From assembly GCF_014656375.1 (NCBI RefSeq), contig NZ_BNCH01000001.1:62001-126000 (forward strand): a stretch of DNA of 64,000 bases, read 5' to 3'. Position 1 is the stretch's first letter. Each line of letters starts with the position of its first letter. Below, in pieces: positions 57,256-64,000 of this stretch. The DNA comes from Aliiroseovarius zhejiangensis (GTDB lineage Bacteria > Pseudomonadota > Alphaproteobacteria > Rhodobacterales > Rhodobacteraceae). The notes below the pieces were generated by a model. It made no database searches and was not told the origin of the DNA. It was given only the letters and a program-made list of their open reading frames with translations. The position numbers were made by a program, and so were the translations under genes.

Positions 57256-57711
57256 ATGGGAAGCAATGCGCACATGTCCGTTCGGCCAATGACGCCGTCT
57301 GATAGAGATGCGTGGGCGCGCCTGTGGGAAGGCTACCTGCGCTACTATGAGACCGAAGTCGCCCCGGAGGTTTATGAAACCACCTTCGCCCGGCTTCTGT
57401 CAGAGGATCCGAACGAATTCCACGGGCTTCTGGCCTGCGTGGAGGATCAGCCCCTGGGGCTGGTGCATTACCTGTTCCATCGTCATACGTGGAGGATCGA
57501 GAATGTCTGCTATCTGCAAGACCTCTATGCCGACCCGTCGATGCGCGGCATGGGCGTCGGGCGGGCGCTGATCGAAGCGGTTTACGCTGCCGCCGATCAG
57601 GCCGGTGCGCCATCAGTCTATTGGCTGACGCAGGATTTCAACCACACCGCCCGCAAACTCTATGACCGGATTGGCGTCAAGACGCCGTTCATCCGGTATA
57701 GGAGGGCGTGA
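57256..57711 (+). CDS. GNAT-family N-acetyltransferase
   Basis: A 151-residue acetyltransferase, or 145 from the second ATG at 57274. The acetyl-CoA site is LYADPSMRGMGVGRALIEAVY, followed by VYWLTQDFNHTARKLYDRIG. The substrate is unknown. About 200 bases upstream are non-coding and include an AT-rich patch (57120-57140), so it probably has its own promoter rather than belonging to the RES operon. The stop overlaps the next gene. Confidence 0.9.
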   Translation: MGSNAHMSVRPMTPSDRDAWARLWEGYLRYYETEVAPEVYETTFARLLSEDPNEFHGLLACVEDQPLGLVHYLFHRHTWRIENVCYLQDLYADPSMRGMGVGRALIEAVYAAADQAGAPSVYWLTQDFNHTARKLYDRIGVKTPFIRYRRA

Positions 57712-59090
57712 CGATGCGAATGATGATCCTGCCGACCCTGTTGACCGCGTTCACCATCAGCGGATGTTCGATTCCGATGACCGCGAACAGTCCACGAGAG
57801 GAAGTCGCCGCCCGCCGCATCGCCCTGCCTGCAGCCCTGCCGCCGATGAAGGCCTTCGGCTCGACCCATATCATCCGGCCATCACGACCCAACAGCGTCA
57901 TTGCCGGGGACTTCCTGGACCTGTCCTTCCAGTTGGAAAGCGGACGCCCCCTGCCCGTTCTGACCCGGTTCGAGGGGCCAGTGACTCTGCGCGTCACAGG
58001 GGATGCGCCGTCTTACATGACGGCAGACCTGACCCGATTGATGTCCCGACTTCGGATCGAGGCCGGGATCAATATCCGGCAAGTTGCCGCCAACGAGACC
58101 GCCTCGATCACGCTTGAGGTCATTCCGAAACGGCAACTGCAACGTCTCGTGCCCCATGCGGCCTGTTTCGTGGCACCCAATGTGGCAAGCTGGCAGGACT
58201 ACAAGGCGGCGCGCGGCACCGCCCGGCTGGATTGGACACGCCTGCGCACCCGCACCCAAATGGCCGTGTTCCTGCCCGGCGATGTCAGCCCGCAAGAGCT
58301 GCGCGATTGCCTGCATGAAGAGGTCGCGCAGGCGCTGGGGCCGGTGAATGACCTGTATCGCCTGCATGACAGCGTGTTCAACGATGACAACTTCCATACC
58401 GTGCTGACCGGGTTCGACATGCTGATCCTGCGCACCTATTACGCCCCGGAACTGTCGTCCGGCATGAGCCGCGGCGACGTGGCGGCCCTTCTCCCCGCCA
58501 TACTGGCACGGCTGAACCCGGCAGGTGGTGCCGGAGCGCCCCGCATGGGAGGCCGGTCCCCCGAGGCGTGGAAAGACGCCATCGCGACCGCGCTGGGCAA
58601 GGGCGCCTCGACAAACCGCCGCCGCGAAGCTGCCACCACCGCCGTCGCACTCGCCCGCAAGATGGGATGGCGCGACACGCGGCTGGCTTTCAGTCTGTTT
58701 GCCTATGGCCGCCTGCATATGCGCCAAAGCAGCCGCGACGCCTTCGCCGCCTTCCGCGAGGCCGAAGCGATCTATCGCGCCAGTCCCGAAACCGCCCTGC
58801 ACGCCGCGCATATGGGCGTGCAACTGGCCGCCTATGCCCTGTCTGCCGGTCAGGCGGATCAGGCAATTGCCATCGTCAACACGCATATCGCCCCTGTGAT
58901 GCGCGCCGAAAATGCCGCCCTGCTGGCCACGCTGATGATGATCAAGGCCGAGGCGCTGGACCTTGAGGGACGCCCGCGTGAAGCAGAGCTTGTCAGGCTC
59001 GACAGTCTGGGCTGGGCGCGGTATGGCTTCGGCTCGAACGAGCAGGTCGGCGCGCGGCTCAGCGAAATCGCAGCCATATCGCCGGGTTAG
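57708..59090 (+). CDS. DUF2927 lipoprotein
   Basis: A 460-residue exported protein. The N-terminus carries a lipobox (TISGC), so it is lipidated at about Cys20. The DUF2927 domain contains CLHEEVAQALGPVNDLYRLHDSVFNDDNFHTVL, where HEExxQ and a downstream acidic pair look like a metzincin-related metal site, though activity is unproven. The C-terminal half, rich in alanine (MRQSSRDAFAAFREAEAIY and further helices), resembles TPR-like repeats. The GTG overlaps the GNAT stop; ATG 57714 is an alternative. Confidence 0.85.
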   Translation: MTMRMMILPTLLTAFTISGCSIPMTANSPREEVAARRIALPAALPPMKAFGSTHIIRPSRPNSVIAGDFLDLSFQLESGRPLPVLTRFEGPVTLRVTGDAPSYMTADLTRLMSRLRIEAGINIRQVAANETASITLEVIPKRQLQRLVPHAACFVAPNVASWQDYKAARGTARLDWTRLRTRTQMAVFLPGDVSPQELRDCLHEEVAQALGPVNDLYRLHDSVFNDDNFHTVLTGFDMLILRTYYAPELSSGMSRGDVAALLPAILARLNPAGGAGAPRMGGRSPEAWKDAIATALGKGASTNRRREAATTAVALARKMGWRDTRLAFSLFAYGRLHMRQSSRDAFAAFREAEAIYRASPETALHAAHMGVQLAAYALSAGQADQAIAIVNTHIAPVMRAENAALLATLMMIKAEALDLEGRPREAELVRLDSLGWARYGFGSNEQVGARLSEIAAISPG

Positions 59091-59137
59091 ACGGATTGGG
59101 GCTGTTGTGACAGCCCCCGTGCAAGGGGTTTAAGCTT

Positions 59138-59296
59138 ATGCTGGTCATTGCGGCATTTGTTTTCGGGGCATTGGTCGGGGTCATCCGCGCCCGCAAACGC
59201 GGTGGAAATCGGCTGGACATCGCGCAATATGCGGCGGTGCATGCGCTTGTGTTTGCGCTGATCGCGCTGTTCGCCTCGATCTTCATCAGCCGCTAG
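59138..59296 (+). CDS. 52-residue two-helix membrane protein
   Basis: A short frame from ATG 59138 to TAG, encoding MLVIAAFVFGALVGVIRARK, then a polar hinge (RGGNRLDIAQY) and a second hydrophobic helix ending ASIFISR. Both ends and the hinge are basic. It fills the gap between the DUF2927 gene and the VWA gene exactly, ending nine bases before the latter's ATG, which supports it as a real gene. I do not recognise a characterised family. A role beside the MoxR/VWA pair is possible. Confidence 0.72.
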   Translation: MLVIAAFVFGALVGVIRARKRGGNRLDIAQYAAVHALVFALIALFASIFISR

Positions 59297-59305
59297 GTTT
59301 GCGCG

Positions 59306-60490
59306 ATGTTCCTGCCCTTCTTTGAAAACCTCCGCGCCAACAAGGTCCCGGTTTCCCTGCGCGAATTTCTGGCGTTTCTGGAGGCGATGAAAGCCGGGCT
59401 TGTGACCTATGATATCGAAGGGTTCTACTACCTCGCGCGCGTTGCGATGGTGAAGGACGAGCGCAACCTCGACAAGTTTGACCGGGCCTTTTCCATGACG
59501 TTTGAAGGGCTTGAAGCGATCTCTTCAGAAGACATGCTGGAGGCCGTGGACATCCCGCAGGAATGGCTTGAAAAAATGGCCGAGAAGTTCCTGACCGACG
59601 AGGAAAAAGCCGAGATTGACGCCCTGGGCGGGTTCGACAAGCTGATGGAAACCCTGAAAGAGCGTCTGAAAGAACAGGAAGGGCGCCATCAGGGCGGCAA
59701 AAAGTGGATTGGCACCGCTGGCACGTCACCCTTCGGAGCCTATGGTTTCAATCCCGAAGGCGTGCGGATCGGGCAGGACAAATCCCGCCACCAGCGCGCG
59801 GTGAAAGTCTGGGACAAGCGCGAGTTTCGCAATCTGGACGATTCCGTCGAGTTGGGGACGCGCAACATCAAGGTCGCCCTGAAACGCCTGCGCAACTGGG
59901 CGCGGACCGGGGCAGACGAAGAGTTGGATCTGGACGGCACCATCCGCGCCACCGCCGAACACGGCTATCTTGACGTGAAAACCCGGCCCGAGCGGCACAA
60001 TGCGGTGAAAGTTCTTTTGTTCCTTGACGTGGGCGGCTCAATGGACCCGCATATCAAGGTGGTGGAAGAGTTGTTTTCCGCTGCCCGGGCCGAGTTCAAG
60101 CACCTGGAATACTACTATTTCCACAACTGCCTTTATGAAGGTGTGTGGCGTGACAATGCACGGCGCTGGACCGATCAGATCCCCACATGGGAGGTGCTGC
60201 GGACCTATGGGTCTGATTACAAGTGCATCTTCGTAGGCGACGCCTCGATGAGCCCATACGAGATCGCCTATCGCGGCGGCGCGAACGAGCATTGGAATGA
60301 TGAGCCCGGCCAGGTCTGGCTGGAGCGGGCCCGCGACCAATGGCCGGACAACCTGTGGATCAACCCGCTGCCCGAGCATCACTGGCGTTACACCCAGTCC
60401 GTGCAGATGATCAGTCAGATCTTCGAGGGCCGCATGGTGCCGATGACGCTGGAGGGGATCGAACGCGGGATGAGAGACCTGGGGCGCTGA
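59306..60490 (+). CDS. VWA-domain protein, CoxE-like
   Basis: A 394-residue cytosolic protein. The N-terminal helical half (VSLREFLAFLEAMKAGL, then YYLARVAMVKDERNLDKFDRAF) is typical of CoxE/YehP-like VWA partners of MoxR. The VWA domain begins near residue 230 with FLDVGGSMDPH: the MIDAS motif has Gly where DxSxS usually has Ser. It probably works with the MoxR ATPase encoded at 55018. No carbon monoxide dehydrogenase or other obvious client is in the window. Confidence 0.9.
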   Translation: MFLPFFENLRANKVPVSLREFLAFLEAMKAGLVTYDIEGFYYLARVAMVKDERNLDKFDRAFSMTFEGLEAISSEDMLEAVDIPQEWLEKMAEKFLTDEEKAEIDALGGFDKLMETLKERLKEQEGRHQGGKKWIGTAGTSPFGAYGFNPEGVRIGQDKSRHQRAVKVWDKREFRNLDDSVELGTRNIKVALKRLRNWARTGADEELDLDGTIRATAEHGYLDVKTRPERHNAVKVLLFLDVGGSMDPHIKVVEELFSAARAEFKHLEYYYFHNCLYEGVWRDNARRWTDQIPTWEVLRTYGSDYKCIFVGDASMSPYEIAYRGGANEHWNDEPGQVWLERARDQWPDNLWINPLPEHHWRYTQSVQMISQIFEGRMVPMTLEGIERGMRDLGR

Positions 60491-60549
60491 GCGCGTGCGG
60501 CCCCGCCCTGCCCCTTCCTTTTTGACCAGAGCGGACACATATCTCATCC

Positions 60550-61233
60550 ATGTTGAAACTGCTTCCGATCCTTCTGCCGGTTCTTTACGGCCTGGTGCTT
60601 TATCATTTCTCGGTCTGGCGCACCCATCGTGAACTGGATGCGCAATCGACACGTCTGGCCGACCCGAAGCTGAAGGCGTTGACGGACCGGATGGCGGCGG
60701 CGCTGGATATCGCGGAAATCCCCGTGCACATCTATGAAATCGACCCGGTGAACGGATTGGCCGCACCGGATGGGCGCATCTTTATAACGCGCGGGTTTTA
60801 CAATGAGTATCGGCAAGGCAGGGTATCGGCCGAGGAACTGTCCAGCGTGATCGCCCATGAACTGGGGCATGTGGCGCTGGGGCACGCGCGCAAGCGGATG
60901 ATTGATTTTGCCGGTCAGAACGCCATGCGCACCGTGCTTGCGATGATGATCTCGCGCCTGTTGCCGGGGATTGGCGTGTATATTGCCAACATCCTGACCC
61001 GGCTGGTGGCAGCGGGGTTGAGCCGGGGCGACGAGTACGAGGCCGATGCCTATGCCACTGCGCTCCTGATCAAGTCGGGGATCGGGGCCGCGCCGCAGAA
61101 AACGCTGTTCGGCAAGCTGGATGCGTTGACGAAATCACGCTCGGGGGTCATGCCAGCGTGGCTGATGAGCCACCCCGAGACACAGGACCGCGTTGCCGCA
61201 ATCGAGAAGAACGAGGCCAAGTGGGTTCGGTAA
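60550..61233 (+). CDS. M48-family membrane metalloprotease
   Basis: A 227-residue protein with an N-terminal hydrophobic segment (residues 3-21) and the zinc motif SSVIAHELGHVALGH (His103, Glu104, His107). The third ligand lies in RGDEYEADAYA. Another hydrophobic stretch surrounds LPGIGVYIANIL. It resembles HtpX/LoiP-type quality-control proteases. It starts 59 bases after the VWA gene. Confidence 0.9.
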   Translation: MLKLLPILLPVLYGLVLYHFSVWRTHRELDAQSTRLADPKLKALTDRMAAALDIAEIPVHIYEIDPVNGLAAPDGRIFITRGFYNEYRQGRVSAEELSSVIAHELGHVALGHARKRMIDFAGQNAMRTVLAMMISRLLPGIGVYIANILTRLVAAGLSRGDEYEADAYATALLIKSGIGAAPQKTLFGKLDALTKSRSGVMPAWLMSHPETQDRVAAIEKNEAKWVR

Positions 61234-61259
61234 AGTGAAGGCTTGAGGGTTGAGGTTAA

Positions 61260-61320
61260 GGGGCCTTGCCCCTCTGCGCATGCGCGCATTCACCCCAGGA
61301 TATTTGTGGCCAGAAGAAAC
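61260..61320. repeat. Probable Rhodobacteraceae intergenic repeat element
   Basis: A 61-base element in the convergent gap between the M48 and PIN genes. It has a hairpin GGGGC-CTT-GCCCC (61260-61272), a perfect palindrome GCGCATGCGC (61276-61285) and a tail CACCCCAGGATATTTGTGGC followed by CAGAAGAAAC. From memory, this GGGGC-hairpin plus 'ATATTTGTGGCCAGAAGAAA' tail recurs in intergenic regions of many Rhodobacteraceae genomes. I find only one copy in this window. Confidence 0.55.
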
Positions 61321-61325
61321 CCGGG

Positions 61326-61874
61326 TCAGAGCAATGTCTCAAGCGCCTTGCCCAGTCGCGGCAGGCGCGCTTTTTTCATCAGGCGGCGGATGGTCCAGTC
61401 TTCGCCGGACAGGGTGCGGGCTTGAGACAGAACGCGGGTGGCGACCGTCGTGATGGCGTCCGGGCATTCGTTGAGAAATGTCAGAAGAAACAGGTCGGGG
61501 CTTTCGCGGCGCAAGCCTTCTTCGGCCAGCGTATGGCGGGGGAAATCAGCGTTGTTCAGGGTCAACAGCACGTCCGCATGTCCTGCGATGGCGGCGGCCA
61601 GCACATGGACGTCGTTTTCATCGGGCAACCACAACCGTCTGAGGTCCGCGTCATGGAGCAGCACACTGGCCTTCGGCCAACGGTCGCATAGCAGTGAAAT
61701 TTCTGCGCGGGCGACGCTGTCCTGATCGGGTCCAAGCTTTGCTGCCGCGCGCGCCCATTCTTCCAGGATGCGGGGCGACCACAGGGGGGTGAAGCAACCC
61801 TCTGCTGCAGCGCCAATCACCATTTCGCGCATCACGGTGGGATAAAGCACGCAGGCGTCGATCAGAACTTTCAT
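61326..61874 (-). CDS. PIN-domain protein
   Basis: A 182-residue protein with a PIN nuclease fold: MKVLIDACVLYP with the first acidic ligand, the middle ILEEWARA, DENDVHVLAAAIAG and VLLTLNNADF. It is probably an RNase, as PIN domains usually are. No antitoxin gene adjoins it. Instead its ATG overlaps the stop of the RlmI-type methyltransferase gene (ATGA), pointing to a coupled housekeeping pair. I have seen this arrangement named as a conserved PIN family (RSP_2648 type) in the Rhodobacter group. Confidence 0.85.
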   Translation of the reverse strand: MKVLIDACVLYPTVMREMVIGAAAEGCFTPLWSPRILEEWARAAAKLGPDQDSVARAEISLLCDRWPKASVLLHDADLRRLWLPDENDVHVLAAAIAGHADVLLTLNNADFPRHTLAEEGLRRESPDLFLLTFLNECPDAITTVATRVLSQARTLSGEDWTIRRLMKKARLPRLGKALETLL

Positions 61875-63082
61875 GGCAGAAGGCGGAAGAACAGCGCCTT
61901 GAGATAGCCGCTTTCGGCAAGCTGCGGGTGCATCGGGTGGTCTGCCCCGGCAAAGCCCGTGTGGATCAATTGGCTGTTGCGCCCTGCCCGTCCGATCCCC
62001 CGGATCGACGCCGCGCGGAACTTGTCGATCGTGGCAGCGTGCGAGCAGGAACAAAGCCCAAGATAACCGCCGGGCGCCACCAGGGGGGCGGCGAGCCGAG
62101 CGAGGCGTTCATACGCGCGCAGCCCCGGTTCCAGCGCCTTTTTCGACGGCGCGAAGGCAGGCGGATCACAGATCACCACGTCGAACGTCTGGTTTTCATC
62201 AGCCAGCGCGGTCAGCATGTCGAAGGCATCGCCCTGCGCTGTGGTGAACCGGTCCTCGGCCCCCATTTGGCGCGCCCCCTCTTCCGCCAGCGCCAGCGCG
62301 GGGGCTGAGCCATCGACCGCCACCGCGTGTGACGCGCCTGCCGCAAGGGCTGCCAGCGAAAAGCCACCGACATGCGAAAACACGTCCAGCACGCGGGATC
62401 CTTTGGACAGGTCCGCCGCAAAGGCATGGTTCGGGCGCTGGTCAAAGAACAGCCCGGTTTTCTGCCCGCCCGTCAGATCCGCCATATAGGTTGCCCCGTT
62501 CATCGGCACGGCCACGGGCGCATCGGGGGGCCGCCCCAGCAGTACGGCGTTCTGGTCGTCCAGCCCCTCCAGCGCGCGGGCGCGGCCCGAAGCGTTCTTG
62601 AGAATGGTCGTGACGCCTGTCACCTGCGCGAGAGCGGCAGCCAGTTCGTCCAGCAGCAACTCGGCCCAGGCGGCATTGGGTTGGATCACGGCGATGTCAC
62701 CGAACCGGTCAATGATGACGCCGGGCAGCCCGTCTGCCTCGGCATGGACGAGACGATAGAAGGGCGCATCGAACAGGGTATTGCGATGGGACAGCGCCGC
62801 GGACAGCCGTGCCGCCAGCCAGGTCTGGTCAATCACCGCATCCGGATCACGATCCAGCATCCGCGCGATGATCCGGGACCGGGGGTTCACCGCCACCGTG
62901 CCCAGCGGCGCGCGCCCGGCCTCTTCCAGCCGTGCGATGACACCTGCGCCAAGAGCTTTGGTGCGCCGATCGGTCACCAGTTCATTGTCAAAGACCCAAG
63001 GCGCCCCGTGGCGGATCGCACGCGCATTCGCCTTGGGTTTCAGGCGGATCGTTGCGCGATCAGGTGTATGCGGCTGGGCCAT
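61871..63082 (-). CDS. RlmI-type 23S rRNA (cytosine-C5) methyltransferase
   Basis: A 403-residue protein with an N-terminal PUA domain (RLKPKANARAIRHGAPWVFDNEL) and a SAM-dependent domain: GLFFDQRPNHAFAADLSKGSRVLDVFSHVGGFSLAALAAG, then DVVICDPPAFAPSKKAL and the cysteine motif LGLCSCSHAATIDKF. RlmI methylates C1962 of 23S rRNA. It is the first gene of a two-gene unit with the PIN gene. Confidence 0.9.
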   Translation of the reverse strand: MAQPHTPDRATIRLKPKANARAIRHGAPWVFDNELVTDRRTKALGAGVIARLEEAGRAPLGTVAVNPRSRIIARMLDRDPDAVIDQTWLAARLSAALSHRNTLFDAPFYRLVHAEADGLPGVIIDRFGDIAVIQPNAAWAELLLDELAAALAQVTGVTTILKNASGRARALEGLDDQNAVLLGRPPDAPVAVPMNGATYMADLTGGQKTGLFFDQRPNHAFAADLSKGSRVLDVFSHVGGFSLAALAAGASHAVAVDGSAPALALAEEGARQMGAEDRFTTAQGDAFDMLTALADENQTFDVVICDPPAFAPSKKALEPGLRAYERLARLAAPLVAPGGYLGLCSCSHAATIDKFRAASIRGIGRAGRNSQLIHTGFAGADHPMHPQLAESGYLKALFFRLLP

Positions 63083-63157
63083 GTGATATCATCCCTCATA
63101 TTGGTCGATTTGTGCCTAGCCTGTGCCCGCGCCCATGGAAACCCGGAAATTGGGCGT

Positions 63158-63171
63158 TGTTAGCGCTATCA
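63158..63171. promoter_or_regulatory. edd: LacI-family operator upstream of edd
   Basis: TGTTAGCGCTATCA is a 14-base palindrome with one mismatched pair, matching the LacI-family half-site pattern TGNTANCGNTANCA with its central CG. It lies 72-85 bases before the edd start, in the divergent gap. The regulator gene is not in the window. Confidence 0.65.
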
Positions 63172-63242
63172 TTTCCTGATAGAAGCGCCACAAGCCCAAC
63201 CAATTGTGCCATATTGATACGATCAGGAACAGGAGCGCGAAC

Positions 63243-64000
63243 ATGACCCTGAACAGCGATCTTCTGAAAGTGACCGAACGGATCATCGACCGTTCGAAGG
63301 ACACGCGGCAAACCTATCTGGACAAGATCAACCGTGCCGCCGAAGACGGTCCGCGACGGGCGCATCTGAGCTGTTCGGGACAAGCGCATGCTTATGCCGG
63401 GGCTGGTCCCGATCAGGACCGGCTGGCGGAAGGGCGCGCGCCGAATATCGGGATCGTCACGGCCTATAACGACATGCTGTCGGCGCATGCACCCTTTGCG
63501 ACATTCCCTGACCTGATCAAGCGTGTGGCCCGCGCGGAAGGGGCAACCGCTCAGGTCGCAGGCGGAGTTCCTGCCATGTGCGACGGCGTCACACAGGGCG
63601 AAACGGGGATGGAACTGAGCCTGTTTTCCCGTGACGTAATCGCGCTGGCCTCGTCCGTGGCGCTCAGCCACAACACTTTCGACGCGGCACTGTTTCTTGG
63701 CGTGTGCGACAAGATCGTGCCCGGTCTGGTGATCGCTGCGGCCAGTTTCGGGCATATCCCGGCGGTGTTCATCCCGGCCGGGCCGATGACCTCGGGCCTG
63801 TCAAATGACGAAAAAGCCAAGGTGCGCAATCAGTTCGCCGCCGGAGAGGTGGGCCGCAAAGAACTGATGGCCGCCGAGATGGCGGCTTATCACGGCCCTG
63901 GCACCTGCACGTTTTACGGCACCGCCAACACCAATCAGATGCTGATGGAGTTCATGGGGCTGCACCTGCCCGGCGCGTCCTTCGTCACGCCGCATACCGA
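63243..64000 (+). CDS. edd: 6-phosphogluconate dehydratase (3' end outside window)
   Basis: The first 252 residues of the Entner-Doudoroff dehydratase, which converts 6-phosphogluconate to KDPG. The Fe-S enzyme family (IlvD/Edd) signatures are [48 protein letters not shown] and [25 protein letters not shown]; the cysteines bind the 4Fe-4S cluster. An operator-like palindrome lies upstream. The gene runs past the right edge. Confidence 0.96.
   Translation, partial: MTLNSDLLKVTERIIDRSKDTRQTYLDKINRAAEDGPRRAHLSCSGQAHAYAGAGPDQDRLAEGRAPNIGIVTAYNDMLSAHAPFATFPDLIKRVARAEGATAQVAGGVPAMCDGVTQGETGMELSLFSRDVIALASSVALSHNTFDAALFLGVCDKIVPGLVIAAASFGHIPAVFIPAGPMTSGLSNDEKAKVRNQFAAGEVGRKELMAAEMAAYHGPGTCTFYGTANTNQMLMEFMGLHLPGASFVTPHT

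Overview
The window is a chromosomal segment of an alphaproteobacterium of the family Rhodobacteraceae (Rhodobacter/Roseobacter group). The evidence is the GC-rich coding style, the diagnostic block dusB(nifR3)-ntrB-ntrC-ntrY-ntrX-trkA-trkH-hfq-hflX, the fused ispDF gene, a one-cysteine DksA, a GTTC-N7-GTTC LexA box before recA and a CtrA box before cckA. It is mostly core genome. I see no insertion sequence, integrase, phage gene or CRISPR array.

Layout. 1-3276: a truncated 3-hydroxyisobutyrate-dehydrogenase-family reductase and a membrane-anchored penicillin-acylase-family hydrolase. 3290-15290 (minus): the nitrogen-regulation/potassium/Hfq operon, with several start-stop overlaps; hflX appears to start at a CTG overlapping the hfq stop. 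15457-17613 (plus): ispDF, pgpA and a CinA C-terminal amidohydrolase. 17682-22392: a MmgE/PrpD protein, a CBS-domain (CorC/HlyC-type) membrane protein, a small secreted protein and a HerA-like ATPase. 22393-22941 has no protein gene but carries two intrinsic terminators, one closing a probable small RNA. 22942-28968: an IalB-like secreted protein, a ketosynthase-ACP-lpxD cluster, an L,D-transpeptidase and a Tat-exported DUF882 protein.

29069-34470: an octaheme cytochrome c (tetrathionate-reductase type) with its cytochrome b partner, a glutamine amidotransferase, tRNA-Arg(CCG) and a serralysin-like RTX metalloprotease. 34822-42098: rplM-rpsI, a structured leader before speD-speE, a TDT-family channel/transporter, a thioesterase, an enoyl-CoA hydratase, an SMR transporter and typA. 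42165-51882 (minus): a DUF1330 protein, alaS, recA, cckA, an RsmB-type methyltransferase and guaB. 52081-54661: a PEP-mutase-family protein, a flavin monooxygenase and dksA. 55018-61233 (plus): a MoxR ATPase and its probable VWA partner, separated by a RES/Xre toxin-antitoxin pair, a GNAT protein, a DUF2927 lipoprotein and a 52-residue membrane protein; an M48 protease follows. 61260-64000: a repeat element, a PIN protein coupled to an RlmI-type methyltransferase, and the start of edd behind a LacI-type operator.

The most interesting unexplained signals are the speD leader, the small RNA near 22.7 kb, the octaheme cytochrome module, the CTG start of hflX, and two NtrC-family activators that both lack the sigma-54 contact loop.
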